From Novipirellula herctigrandis (GTDB taxonomy: Bacteria; Planctomycetota; Planctomycetia; Pirellulales; Pirellulaceae), in NCBI GenBank assembly GCA_007859835.1, contig SJPJ01000001.1:2478318-2542317 (forward strand): 64,000 nucleotides of DNA, read 5' to 3'. The position numbers were made by a program, and so were the translations under genes. Position 1 is the stretch's first letter; each line of letters starts with the position of its first letter. Below are positions 24,244 through 32,818 of this stretch, in pieces. The notes under the pieces are model-generated. The model saw only the letters and a program-made list of their open reading frames with translations. It did no database searches and had not been told where the DNA came from.

Positions 24244-26227
24244 AGCCGACGCCGAATCCGTCCCCTGTTCGCTGCGAATCGTTTGTGATGATGCGGCAAC
24301 GATCACGCTTGCTGCTGCCGAGACACCGGAAGAAGGTAGGCCGTCGCTGCGCAAATTCTCCATGACTGCATACACCGGTGGTGCGATGCGGCTTGGTGGC
24401 TGGCCGTATCCGGTCGTTGTTGATCTGGCCGGCCTGCGAGTGACTCGGAAATCTCGCCCGATTTTGAAAGACCACGATCGGGGCAGCATCGTCGGACACA
24501 CCGACGACATCGCGATCACCGACAAGTCGCTTGAGGTTGCCGGCGTGATCTCAGGTGTCGGTGCGACGGCGCAGGAAGTGATCGCGACCAGCGAAAACGG
24601 CTTTCCATGGCAGGCGTCACTGGGAGCGAGTGCCGACAAGGTTGTCTTCATTCCTGAAGGCAAAACAGCGAGCGCAAACGGTCGGGAGTTCAAAGGGCCA
24701 GTCTACGTCGCTCGCAAGTCAAAGTTGGGCGAGGTCTCGTTCGTAGCATTAGGTGCTGACGACGATACCGAGGCCCGCGTCGCTGCCGGCAACCACGTCG
24801 AGGGTGATGATCCTGGCGATGTGGACGAAGACACCGAAGGCCTGGAACCCGTCAACGCAAGTTTGAACATGAGTCTAAAGCCGAAGCCCAAATCCAAACA
24901 GGGTTCATCGCCGGTTGCCGAGATGCGTGCCCAGGCCGCGGCCGAATCACGACGCATCGCCGGCATTCGCGAGGTGTGTGACGACAAACACGCCGCGATC
25001 GAAGCCGATGCGATTGAACACGGTTGGAGTATTACGAAAACGGAGTTGACTGTCTTGCGAAGCGAACGACCAAAAGCTCCTGAATCCGGCACGTCCAAAC
25101 CTGGATTCACCCGCGAAGTGCTCGAAGCCGCGGCGTGTTTGTCGGTTGGCATCGACGAAAAAACGCTATTGGCCAGCTATGGTGAACGCACTTTGAACCA
25201 GGCTGATCCGATGCGACACATCGGTTTGAAAGAACTGGTGGCCGAGTGTGCTCGCATGGAGGGCATCGACGTTCCACGTGTGTTCGGCGACGGAACGGCA
25301 ACGATCCGTGCTGGTTTCTCGACGATGAGTCTGCCGAGCATCCTCGAAAACGTGATGAACAAGACGCTGCTGGCGGCTTACACCAACACGCCGATCGCTG
25401 CATTTGATCTGTGTAGCGTCGGCACCGTGTCCGACTTCAAGGAAGTCTCACGCTACCGTCTGCTCGGAACGGGCGGGTTTGAACAAGTTGCTCCCGACGG
25501 TGAACTGAAGCACGGCAAGTTGTCCGAACAGAAATACAGCAACAAGGCCGACACCTATGGTCAAATCTTGACGCTTACACGTCACGATATCATTAACGAT
25601 GACCTGTCGGCCTTTATGGACATCCCACGTCAAATGGGACGCAGTGGTGCCGAGTCGATCGACGATCTGTTCTTCACGCTCTTGCTGAAGAACGCTGGCT
25701 TCTTCTCCTCGTCCAACGCCAACTTGCTGCAAGGTGCCGATACCAAGTTCGGACCCGATGCACTGACCGTCGCCAAGACCACCTTCCGCAAACAGAAAGC
25801 CGGCCCCGGTGGCAAACCCAAGGACCAAAAGCCGATCAACATCCGGCCCGAGTTCCTGGTCGTGCCAGTTGAGCTGGAAACGGAAGCCGAACTGTTGATG
25901 GGATCGTCGCAATTGATGATCGACGCCCAGGGATCACCCACCAAGATCCCAGTCGATAACCCGCACCGCAACAAGTACCGAATCATTTCGACGCCGCACC
26001 TATCGGACTCTTACTACCCCGGTGCCAGTGCCGCCGCGTGGTACTTGTTCGCCAACCCGCAAGTGTTGCCGGCATTCGAGATCGTGTTCCTCAACGGACG
26101 TCGCACGCCAGTCATCGAACGCGTAGAAATGCCACCAAACACGCTCGGCATGGGCTTCCGGTCTTACATCGACTTCGGTGTGAATTCGCAAGACCACCGT
26201 GCCGCCGTGAAAGTCGCCGGCGAGTGA
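24215..26227 (+). CDS. Prohead protease-major capsid protein fusion (gpT-like)
   Basis: 670 aa from ATG 24215 (GGAAG upstream). The N-terminal about 190 residues look like a prohead protease: ILKDHDRGSIVGHTDD with the His region, FPWQASLGASADKV with the Ser, and GEVSFVALGADDD. An acidic, Lys-rich linker (about 200-300) may act as scaffold. The C-terminal about 350 residues (LPSILENVMNKTLLAAYTNT, TYGQILTLTRHDIINDDLSA, IIST PHLSDSYYPGA) resemble Mu gpT-type/HK97-fold major capsid proteins. The protein would assemble proheads and self-process. Fusions of this type are known in some phages. Confidence 0.85.
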   Translation: MPKTQHAPLEADAESVPCSLRIVCDDAATITLAAAETPEEGRPSLRKFSMTAYTGGAMRLGGWPYPVVVDLAGLRVTRKSRPILKDHDRGSIVGHTDDIAITDKSLEVAGVISGVGATAQEVIATSENGFPWQASLGASADKVVFIPEGKTASANGREFKGPVYVARKSKLGEVSFVALGADDDTEARVAAGNHVEGDDPGDVDEDTEGLEPVNASLNMSLKPKPKSKQGSSPVAEMRAQAAAESRRIAGIREVCDDKHAAIEADAIEHGWSITKTELTVLRSERPKAPESGTSKPGFTREVLEAAACLSVGIDEKTLLASYGERTLNQADPMRHIGLKELVAECARMEGIDVPRVFGDGTATIRAGFSTMSLPSILENVMNKTLLAAYTNTPIAAFDLCSVGTVSDFKEVSRYRLLGTGGFEQVAPDGELKHGKLSEQKYSNKADTYGQILTLTRHDIINDDLSAFMDIPRQMGRSGAESIDDLFFTLLLKNAGFFSSSNANLLQGADTKFGPDALTVAKTTFRKQKAGPGGKPKDQKPINIRPEFLVVPVELETEAELLMGSSQLMIDAQGSPTKIPVDNPHRNKYRIISTPHLSDSYYPGASAAAWYLFANPQVLPAFEIVFLNGRRTPVIERVEMPPNTLGMGFRSYIDFGVNSQDHRAAVKVAGE

Positions 26228-26280
26228 TTGCCCGCTGATCGTTCATTCTCAAGCCTACCGCCTCTAGCCTGACAACTCCT

Positions 26281-26610
26281 ATGCAAGCTCAATTCATTCA
26301 CGATGGCAAACAAGTTGACTTCACACCCGACGTCGACGTCCCTGTCGGCTCGATCGTCATCCAAGGCGACCTGGTCGGCATCACCAAACGCGACTTGAAG
26401 GCCGACGCGCTCGGTTCGATCGCGGTCGAGGGAGTGTTCGATATTCCCAAAGACCCCGCGGACGCGGAAACCTACACCGCCGGCCAGATGGTGTACGCGA
26501 CCGTCGACGGCATCGTCACCGAAGTGCCCGACGGTTCGGTCTACCTCGGAAAAGTTGTCTCCGATGCCGAACCGACCGACAACTTCGTTCGCGTTCGCTT
26601 GAGCCAGTGA
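26281..26610 (+). CDS. DUF2190-like capsid-associated protein, copy 1
   Basis: 109 aa, all-beta, beginning MQAQFIHDGKQVDFTP and containing VPVGSIVIQGDLVGITKRDL, IAVEGVFDIPKD and YTAGQMVYATVDGIV. This matches the DUF2190 pattern of small proteins following the major capsid gene, thought to decorate or cement the head. The next gene is a recognisable paralogue. Confidence 0.85.
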   Translation: MQAQFIHDGKQVDFTPDVDVPVGSIVIQGDLVGITKRDLKADALGSIAVEGVFDIPKDPADAETYTAGQMVYATVDGIVTEVPDGSVYLGKVVSDAEPTDNFVRVRLSQ

Positions 26611-26619
26611 TGACCCACC

Positions 26620-26970
26620 GTGAACAACCCCATTATCGCGGCCGTCGGTGCGGTCCACGTCCACGAGGGTGTGACCATTCCGATCGTCACCGACTATGAA
26701 ATCACCGCCGGCAGCGTCGTTGTTCTCGGCAAGCTGGTTGGCGTTGCCAAGTTCGGCATCTGTCCCAAGTCTCGCGGCAGCATCACCGTCGCCGGCGTCT
26801 TCGACGTTGTCAAAGACCCAACGACCAACATTCCTGCTGGCACCATTCTTTACTGGTCCAAGATCAGTCACCACGTCATCAAGAACCAGTACCAGCACTC
26901 GTTGATCGGCATCGCGGTGGAGGACGCGCCACCGAGTTCGCTGACCGTCAAAGTCAAACTGACTCAGTAA
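26620..26970 (+). CDS. DUF2190-like capsid-associated protein, copy 2
   Basis: 116 aa starting at a GTG (26620), 9 bp after copy 1. ITAGSVVVLGKLVGVAKFGI, ITVAGVFDVVKDPTTNIPAG and GTILYWSKISHHV repeat the layout of the preceding protein, so the two arose by duplication or serve alternative positions on the capsid. The ribosome binding site is weak, suggesting translational coupling. Confidence 0.75.
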   Translation: MNNPIIAAVGAVHVHEGVTIPIVTDYEITAGSVVVLGKLVGVAKFGICPKSRGSITVAGVFDVVKDPTTNIPAGTILYWSKISHHVIKNQYQHSLIGIAVEDAPPSSLTVKVKLTQ

Positions 26971-26994
26971 TCACACCTAACACAAGGTCCTCGC

Positions 26995-27606
26995 ATGAAA
27001 GCGAAACTGCGCACGCTTGGCGTCGCATGCTTGCTACTGATTTGCACGGGCTGTTTGCCGGAGGGCGACGTTCAAGTCCGCTCGCTGCCGGCACCACCGC
27101 CCGAACAACCGATCGCCAATCTTCCCACCCCGTTACATCAACGAAATTGGACGGGACGTCTCAATCAAGGCAGCTGTGTTCATGCCTCGCTTGTGAATCA
27201 CCTGCGTTGGCTCAACGAGTTTGAACTCGGCGAACGTTGGCGTGCGACCTACAGCGATGGCGAGTGGGACTCTCGTTTGCGAAACCGACTCGACGCGGCT
27301 GACATCGACTACAGCTATACGACCAAAGCCGACCCGCGATTTCTGGATTGGGCGACGGCGACTCGGCGCGGTGCAATCCTGTGGTGGAAGCCGGCCCATT
27401 GTTGCACTTTTGTCGGCTGGGTGAATCGCGACGGTCGGCAATACGCAGCGATTCTCGACAACAACTATCCCGGCCGGTTTGAACTCACGCCACGCGAACA
27501 ATTCGTGCGTCTCTGGGCTGGCTACGGCGGGTTCGCCCTGACGGTGATGGAAGACCCGGCCAGTTCCTTGCCCTATCGAAGTTATGAGGTCATTGATGAA
27601 AGATGA
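26995..27606 (+). CDS. Lipoprotein with papain-like (C39-type) peptidase fold
   Basis: 203 aa. A signal peptide ends in the lipobox LLICTGC (about residues 14-20), predicting lipid anchoring after Cys20. NQGSCVHASLVNHLRW (about 58-73) fits the catalytic Cys of papain-like peptidases. AHCCTFVGWVN (about 134-144) and AAILDNNYP supply His and Asn/Asp. The best guess is a C39-like peptidase or transglutaminase-type enzyme acting outside the cytoplasm. It is unusual within a head-tail operon; it could help in lysis, virion entry or superinfection exclusion. The next gene overlaps it by 11 bp. Confidence 0.75.
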   Translation: MKAKLRTLGVACLLLICTGCLPEGDVQVRSLPAPPPEQPIANLPTPLHQRNWTGRLNQGSCVHASLVNHLRWLNEFELGERWRATYSDGEWDSRLRNRLDAADIDYSYTTKADPRFLDWATATRRGAILWWKPAHCCTFVGWVNRDGRQYAAILDNNYPGRFELTPREQFVRLWAGYGGFALTVMEDPASSLPYRSYEVIDER

Positions 27607-28591
27607 AATCCGGATCCGGCTTAGCGTCGGTCTAATTGTGGTCGCTGTACTACATGCAGTGATGCTCGGAGCAGTGTTCACGGCCTTGCACCGAACTCCC
27701 GCAGCCGACACGAACGAATCTTGGCGATTGCCGGCGGCAAGACCCATCAACGAGGTTGGAACGCGAATCCAACAACTACCGCAACCCTCGCACGTCAATT
27801 TGGAAGCACAAGGCGAACTGAAACAACAGTCTGGCTACTGTCCGCCGTGTCCACCGAATGCGATTCCAACGGTGCAGCCGTATCGTATCGTGCCTACAGG
27901 CCCAACAATTCCAGCACCGATAATCGTCACTCCCGCGTCGACGAGCAGCACGCGACCGGCAACGCCAGCCGAACAAGCAAAGAAGCGTTATCAAATTGCA
28001 TTGTTTGTCGGCAGCGACGCCATTAGCCAACGTTTGCTTGATTGGTTCAATACGGACCCAAATCTGGTGAAGTTGAAAGCAAAGTGCGCATTTCAAGTTT
28101 ACACCGAATCAAACGCGCTTTACCGAACACGATACGCAGACATCGTGCCGGCAGACCAATTCCCTGTCGTGCTTTTCCAGGACTCAACCGGCGGGCATGT
28201 CCACGCGGCGGGTCACACCATGTTGCCATCAACTGCTCGTGAACTCTACGACGACCTGCGACACGGCTACGAGCTCTATCAACAAACACGCCAAGCCCAG
28301 AAGACTGGTGCACTAAAGACGCGAGGGTATTCCTGGGACGCTGCGATCTCACCAACGCTGCAGCTCTCGTCCGAGGATTGCCCCGATGGTTATTGCCCGA
28401 TTGAACCAGCCGACAATAGATGGCGGCCTTTCGATCGGGATCATGACGGAGATCGCGATCGACTCTTCGACCGAGACTCTGGTGGGCGCAACGCGTTGAT
28501 TTGGGCGGGGGCTGGTGAGATGGCCACCCTCGCGTTGATCTTCGTTGCGGTTCTGTTGCTCGGATTCATTCTCATTAAACGAGGCCTGTGA
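27596..28591 (+). CDS. Membrane protein with central thioredoxin-like region
   Basis: 331 aa. A hydrophobic N-terminal segment (LSVGLIVVAVLHAVMLGAVF, about 8-27) and a C-terminal one (MATLALIFVAVLLLGFILI, about 307-325) flank a Pro-rich linker and a domain (about 130-225) with YQIALFVGSDAISQRLLDWF and FPVVLFQDSTGG, a pattern reminiscent of thioredoxin/glutaredoxin folds without a CxxC. It lies between the papain-like lipoprotein and a small membrane protein, all overlapping, so the three probably work in the envelope. Function unknown. Confidence 0.65.
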   Translation: MKDEIRIRLSVGLIVVAVLHAVMLGAVFTALHRTPAADTNESWRLPAARPINEVGTRIQQLPQPSHVNLEAQGELKQQSGYCPPCPPNAIPTVQPYRIVPTGPTIPAPIIVTPASTSSTRPATPAEQAKKRYQIALFVGSDAISQRLLDWFNTDPNLVKLKAKCAFQVYTESNALYRTRYADIVPADQFPVVLFQDSTGGHVHAAGHTMLPSTARELYDDLRHGYELYQQTRQAQKTGALKTRGYSWDAAISPTLQLSSEDCPDGYCPIEPADNRWRPFDRDHDGDRDRLFDRDSGGRNALIWAGAGEMATLALIFVAVLLLGFILIKRGL

Positions 28592-28875
28592 AACTTATGA
28601 TTCTTGGAATTGCAACTGTCGTCGTCCTGGTCCTGGTTGCCGTCGCCATTCTGCCGGCGAAGAAGCGAGACCGTGACTCATCCAACCCGAACTTCGTGCA
28701 GTCGTTTACGCGGCCGGCGAACTTTCGGCAACAACAACTCAGCGAAGAAGCGGAAGCGATCGCTGACGAATATCAACGGCGAGCCGACGAAGCCTGGCGT
28801 GAAGAGCTTGGCGAGAAGGCGACCGCCCTGTTTCAGTCGAAAACGACATCAGCACCGAAGCCACGCAAATCGTGA
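28588..28875 (+). CDS. Small membrane protein (95 aa)
   Basis: 95 aa. One transmembrane segment (IATVVVLVLVAVAILP, about 7-22) then a charged helical tail (EEAEAIADEYQRRADEAWRE). GTG 28588 overlaps the preceding stop; ATG 28597 is an alternative. Size and topology would suit a spanin- or holin-like accessory protein, but no signature supports that. Confidence 0.6.
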   Translation: MKLMILGIATVVVLVLVAVAILPAKKRDRDSSNPNFVQSFTRPANFRQQQLSEEAEAIADEYQRRADEAWREELGEKATALFQSKTTSAPKPRKS

Positions 28876-29252
28876 GCGACATGTTGCAACGAGGTCAGTC
28901 GTGGCTTTCCGCCAAGCTGACCCAGTTCGCCTCGCGGGCGGTCATCTACCAGCGTGATGAACTCTCGGTTGAACTGCCGGCCACAATCGGTAAGTCGGAA
29001 TACGAACAGGATGACGGCGAAGGTGTCATCACGCGTGCCCAAGTCCGTGACTTCCTGATCAATACCAAAGATCTACTGACATCGGATATCGGCACCTGGC
29101 CCCGCCGCGGCGATCGCATTCTCGAAACGGACGGCGACACGACCTTCGTTTACGAGCTGATGTCGATCGGGAATGAGCCTCCATGGCGTTACAGCGACCC
29201 TTTCCGCGTCAAACTCCGCATCCACACCAAACTGGTTGACACGATCACATGA
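28872..29252 (+). CDS. Head-tail connector-like protein
   Basis: 126 aa, beta-rich, with VIYQRDELSVELPATIGK, VRDFLINTKDLLTSDIGT and WPRRGDRILETDGDTTFVYE. The position (first of three overlapping genes before the tail tube) and small-barrel-like composition fit a head-tail joining protein. GTG 28872 overlaps the preceding stop; ATG 28881 is an alternative start. Confidence 0.65.
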   Translation: MSDMLQRGQSWLSAKLTQFASRAVIYQRDELSVELPATIGKSEYEQDDGEGVITRAQVRDFLINTKDLLTSDIGTWPRRGDRILETDGDTTFVYELMSIGNEPPWRYSDPFRVKLRIHTKLVDTIT

Positions 29253-29692
29253 CAGCAACGCCTGCAACCGTCATTCAAATTGCCGAAAGCATCGTCGCGG
29301 AAATCAACGCAGGCGACTTCAGCAAGACGAATCTCTCCGCGCAGCGACTCTACGTCCCCAACTTCGATCTCGAAGACATGAAGGAACTGCGAGTCACCGT
29401 GGTACCTCGCGAGGTTGAATACCTGCCGCTCGATCGTGCGTCGAACAAGTATCACGCGACAATCGACGTCGCGGTCCAGAAGAAGTTCAGCAAGGGCGAT
29501 GCGAAAGAGATCGACCCGCTGGTGTTCTTTGTCGAAGAACTGGCCGACTACTTCCGGCTCAAACGACTCAATTCGTTCGTGGCAGCCCGCTGTATCAAAG
29601 TCGAAAACTCCGTCCTGTACTCCTCGGAGCATTGGACCCAGTTCAATCAATTCACGAGCCTGCTTTCGTTGACGTTTGAGCTAGCGAAATGA
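29249..29692 (+). CDS. Tail completion/terminator-like protein
   Basis: 147 aa. LRVTVVPREVEYLPLDRAS, HATIDVAVQKKFS and SLLSLTFELAK give the alternating pattern of minor tail or tail-terminator proteins that cap the tube. Both ends overlap neighbours by 4 bp (ATGA). The assignment rests on order and fold-like pattern. Confidence 0.65.
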   Translation: MTATPATVIQIAESIVAEINAGDFSKTNLSAQRLYVPNFDLEDMKELRVTVVPREVEYLPLDRASNKYHATIDVAVQKKFSKGDAKEIDPLVFFVEELADYFRLKRLNSFVAARCIKVENSVLYSSEHWTQFNQFTSLLSLTFELAK

Positions 29693-30246
29693 TGCACATT
29701 CGGGCTCGCGTGCATTTCACGCCGGGCCAACTGAAAAAGAAGGTCAACCAAGCGACTTTCAAAAGCATGAATCATGCTGCCGGCACCATCCGGACGACCG
29801 CAAAACGATCCATCCGCAAACGCAAGAAACCATCCAACCCCGGATCTGCGCCCAGTTCGCCGACCGGAATGCTGCGTCGCGTGCTCCGCTATGAAGTGGA
29901 CCGCGAACGCGAACAAACCGTCATCGGTCCAGTGAACGAAATTGCTGGCCGGTTGTGGAACCTGCACGAATTCGGTGGCGTTGTTACCAAGCGACGCAAA
30001 CTGAAACGACATAGGTTCCGCGTTGGCGAGCACGGGCCGATCCGTGCGAAACAGCCGGGCAAATTTGCCCGCATCAAGTTGCTGACCGTCGCTCAAGCCA
30101 ACCGAGCCACACGACTGATCGAAGAAGAAAACGAACGACGTGGAGCCAGCAAGCCGCGACGCTATCCCGCTCGCCCGTTCATGAAACCAGCCCTCATCGC
30201 CAACCAAGCTCGCCTGCCAAAGTTCTGGCGCGACTCGGTGAAATAG
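29689..30246 (+). CDS. HK97 gp10-like neck/tail protein
   Basis: 185 aa, strongly basic. TIRTTAKRSIRKRKKP, PTGMLRRVLRYEVDR, GPVNEIAGRLWNLHEFGG and ARPFMKPAL follow the layout of HK97 gp10-type minor tail proteins (RS residues, G-P, RPF at the C-terminus). It sits in the canonical place between the terminator-like gene and the tail tube. Confidence 0.8.
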   Translation: MMHIRARVHFTPGQLKKKVNQATFKSMNHAAGTIRTTAKRSIRKRKKPSNPGSAPSSPTGMLRRVLRYEVDREREQTVIGPVNEIAGRLWNLHEFGGVVTKRRKLKRHRFRVGEHGPIRAKQPGKFARIKLLTVAQANRATRLIEEENERRGASKPRRYPARPFMKPALIANQARLPKFWRDSVK

Positions 30247-30273
30247 TCTCTCGACCCAGGATGGAATCGAAAC

Positions 30274-30684
30274 ATGTCAGCAGAAGTGAAACTCGGTCTC
30301 GATGCCGTCCTGACCATCGACGGGGCCGAGATCAAGAACGTCAAGGACTTGACGGTCAATCTCGAAAAGGCCGAAGCCGACGCATCGACTCGTGACAACA
30401 ACGGATGGCGAGCCACAGTCGGAACTCTGAAAGATGCCTCAATCGAGTTCACGGTGCTCAATAAGAACGGCGACACCTCGTTCGGGATGCTGCAGGGACT
30501 TTGGAGCAGCGGAACGCCGACGGACGTTGGCATTTCAGATGCTGGTGGTTCGCTGACGCTGACGTGCGAAGTCATGAACTTCAATGTCAATCAAAACCTC
30601 GAAGAAGTCGTCTCGGCCGACGTCACGCTCAAACCAACCCAGTCGTCGTCCGGCGGTGGCATGAATGTGGGAAGCGGGGCTTAA
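30274..30684 (+). CDS. Major tail tube protein
   Basis: 136 aa. LDAVLTIDGAEIKNVKDLTV, WRATVGTLKDASIEFTVLN, GGSLTLTCEVMNFNVNQN and EEVVSADVTLKPTQ fit the tail-tube fold of long non-contractile tails. AGGATGG lies upstream of ATG 30274. The absence of a sheath gene suggests a siphovirus-like particle. Confidence 0.8.
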   Translation: MSAEVKLGLDAVLTIDGAEIKNVKDLTVNLEKAEADASTRDNNGWRATVGTLKDASIEFTVLNKNGDTSFGMLQGLWSSGTPTDVGISDAGGSLTLTCEVMNFNVNQNLEEVVSADVTLKPTQSSSGGGMNVGSGA

Positions 30685-30717
30685 CCAGAGGAAACTCCCT
30701 GACCCAAATTGTCAGTT

Positions 30718-30975
30718 TTACCCATAGTTTGGATCCAACGACACCAAAATTTCTTGTGCTGCCTCAGGCAACCCAGGCGGAACCAAACACTCTTTCGATT
30801 GGCCCATCCATCCTGCAGTCTGAACTAGACGTTTCCTCGCCGATTCGATGTGGGGATAGCCCACATACTCCGTTTCTGCGAATGTCTGCCAATCATCGGC
30901 ATCGAACCGTCCAGTGCGAACCCGCGCAAGGAACTTGCAAAATGCATATTCAGTTACGTCGAACCGCTCAGTCAT
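30718..30975 (-). CDS. Hypothetical protein in moron cassette (85 aa)
   Basis: 85 aa on the strand opposite to the tail genes. It starts MTERFDVTEYAFCKFLARV and contains FAETEYVGYPHIESARKRLV. No family is recognised. It is the last of three reverse genes inserted between the tail tube and tail chaperone, in DNA visibly lower in GC than the surroundings. Confidence 0.55.
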   Translation of the reverse strand: MTERFDVTEYAFCKFLARVRTGRFDADDWQTFAETEYVGYPHIESARKRLVQTAGWMGQSKECLVPPGLPEAAQEILVSLDPNYG

Positions 30976-31030
30976 GTTGCAACTTTGGATTTGATAGTAC
31001 GCCGAACAAGTTTGGTTTGAGAGTCTGCGG

Positions 31031-31384
31031 CTAGCGGTTCAAAAGGTAAGCCAACGCCTCTTCTCTCGTATGAAATGGCAGCTGTTCTGCTTCATAGTCA
31101 GGGGTTAAGACGAAGCACTTGCCGTCATCTAATCGGAACGATTTTTCACCGAGTACGAAAGTACCAAGAGTCCCCGACATGTCTGGGATGCGATACGAGA
31201 TCATCGTCCCGTCATTGTCTTCTACGCATAGATCTCCATCTAACGCTTTGTGACCAAGACCATGATTAATGGACGCTCCGGAATTCTCAACGGTGCCGGA
31301 GTAGGTGCCTAGCACAACGAAAACAAAAATCTCGACGCTCATTTCTGAGCCGATTTGAAAGCACTGAATTGGCGATGTAGTCAT
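31031..31384 (-). CDS. Hypothetical protein in moron cassette (117 aa)
   Basis: 117 aa, beta-rich, including SYRIPDMSGTLGTFVLGEKS and TPDYEAEQLPFHTREEALAY. It lacks a recognisable family. The middle gene of the reverse cassette, with lower GC than its flanks, it may encode an accessory function unrelated to tail assembly. Confidence 0.5.
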   Translation of the reverse strand: MTTSPIQCFQIGSEMSVEIFVFVVLGTYSGTVENSGASINHGLGHKALDGDLCVEDNDGTMISYRIPDMSGTLGTFVLGEKSFRLDDGKCFVLTPDYEAEQLPFHTREEALAYLLNR

Positions 31385-31472
31385 GCTTTTCCTAGATGAA
31401 CGATCAATAGAACGATCCTTTTCTCCAGCCCCGAAACGTGGTTGATGCCTGAACCATTAATGCATCGAAATT

Positions 31473-31925
31473 CTAGAGTCCGCAATCCTGGGCGAATGTG
31501 CCAAACGAATTGCAAACCAGAGTCCAGTAAAACTCACCGCCTGGGTCTCCAGAATAGCAAAGAGCGACGACTCGCGGCGAATCCAAAGACGGTCGATAGT
31601 CCAGTGCAATTCCAACATCGGCCCCAGGGACGGCGCACACAGCGATAAAGATGCGTTTCTCAATGTCAATCCATGGCAAGTCTGGCGCATCTTCAACGGA
31701 ACCAGCTCGCTCTTTAAAAGTTTCCATCATCTGTTGGTCGAAAGCGTTTGCACGAGAGTCCTGTTCCATGCGATCCAAAGAAAGAAAGTCCACCGGATCG
31801 TAAGTCGGTTCATAGAGGGGTGGAACAACTTTTCGTAGCACGTCGTCACCAGGATGCCGCCAGCGTCCCTGAGCGATCAGTTCAATCAGAAGTTTCGGAA
31901 CGAGCAGTCCGTTGATGTATATCAA
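31473..31925 (-). CDS. SUKH (SMI1/KNR4)-like protein in moron cassette
   Basis: 150 aa. The C-terminal half, ADVGIALDYRPSLDSPRVVA followed by YWTLVCNSFGTFAQDC, has the D-Y-R / W...SF.xF pattern of SUKH-fold proteins, many of which are immunity proteins to toxins. The N-terminal part (IYINGLLVPKLLIELIAQGR) also fits. No toxin gene is adjacent within the cassette. The role as a moron protecting the lysogen, or as an anti-defence protein, is inference. Confidence 0.6.
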   Translation of the reverse strand: MIYINGLLVPKLLIELIAQGRWRHPGDDVLRKVVPPLYEPTYDPVDFLSLDRMEQDSRANAFDQQMMETFKERAGSVEDAPDLPWIDIEKRIFIAVCAVPGADVGIALDYRPSLDSPRVVALCYSGDPGGEFYWTLVCNSFGTFAQDCGL

Positions 31926-32036
31926 GTCACTTCAATCCAATATCGAGCAGAAACAAGCGATTCTGCGAGAAAACGGTGATAGCCGCAGTGGCCCAGGACA
32001 AATTGTATCTCGTCACCATTCGAGGATAAAATTCCC

Positions 32037-32537
32037 ATGCAGAAATTCATTGATCGTCGGGGTCGCGTTTGGATCGTTGACATCGACAACACCACGCTTC
32101 GCCGCGTGAAGGCACTCACCGACGTGCGATTGCTGGACGCGATCGACGGCGATTTGGTCACTCGGTTGTCGAGCGACCCATTGTTGCTGGGCGATGTGTT
32201 GTTCGCGATTTGCAAGCCGCAAGCCGACCAGCAGGACGTTGACGACGAGTCGTTTGCCGAGGGGCTGGCCGGCGACTCGATTGACGAAGCATGCAAGGCA
32301 TTGGTCGATGCGTTGGTCGCGTACTTCCCGGAGTCCCGCCGCCGTCTTCTGCGGAAGGCGGCCGACAAACAGAAGATGATCGAGACGCGCGGCTTGGCGG
32401 CGATCGAGAAACGGCTGGACGATCCGAATCTGGTGGACCGGATTGTGGAGGACCTAGAACGCAAACTCGCGGTGCCGACATTGAGCGACTCATCATCCGA
32501 CTCGCCGGCATCATCGGAGTCGACCCCGGACCACTAA
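32037..32537 (+). CDS. Tail assembly chaperone (gpG-like)
   Basis: 166 aa. The N-terminus (MQKFIDRRGRVWIVDIDNTT) and helical middle (DEACKALVDALVAYFPESRR) lie at the tail-chaperone position between tail tube and tape measure. The Ser/Thr-rich C-terminus (SDSSSDSPASSESTPDH) overlaps another frame that encodes the next conserved-looking segment, the arrangement of gpG/gpGT pairs. A GAGGAT ribosome site precedes ATG 32037. Confidence 0.7.
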   Translation: MQKFIDRRGRVWIVDIDNTTLRRVKALTDVRLLDAIDGDLVTRLSSDPLLLGDVLFAICKPQADQQDVDDESFAEGLAGDSIDEACKALVDALVAYFPESRRRLLRKAADKQKMIETRGLAAIEKRLDDPNLVDRIVEDLERKLAVPTLSDSSSDSPASSESTPDH

Positions 32538-32818
32538 CACTCCGTCAACTCGTCCAAATGGCGGAAGCGAAACGCCAGCACGATTGGCACATCGCCAGCA
32601 GCGTGATGGCACTGACCGCCGAAATCAACCGTGATCGCAAGCGTCGCCGGAAACCGTTCAAGCCTGACGACTTCAATCCCTACACGGTCACGCGGTCCGT
32701 TCCGGTGAAAGCCACTGTTGAACAAGTCGCCCATCTGCTTGGCACACGATTCCAACCCCGTGAGAACGATTCTCCATGTCCCAAGTCCGAGCCGGATTCG
32801 CCTACGTCGAACTGCTGA
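32480..32818 (+). CDS. Tail chaperone second frame (gpT-like), start uncertain
   Basis: This frame (-1 relative to the gpG-like gene) reads ERLIIRLAGIIGVDPGPLTL, RQLVQMAEAKRQHDWHIASS and RRKPFKPDDFNPYTV, which looks like real protein and leads into the tape-measure gene. No ATG/GTG/TTG precedes the good segment; an ATT at 32480 or an ATG at 32558 are possible, or it may be reached by ribosomal frameshifting from the gpG-like gene as in lambda gpGT. I saw no canonical X XXY YYZ heptamer in the overlap. It overlaps the tape-measure start by 43 bp. Confidence 0.6.
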   Translation: MERLIIRLAGIIGVDPGPLTLRQLVQMAEAKRQHDWHIASSVMALTAEINRDRKRRRKPFKPDDFNPYTVTRSVPVKATVEQVAHLLGTRFQPRENDSPCPKSEPDSPTSNC

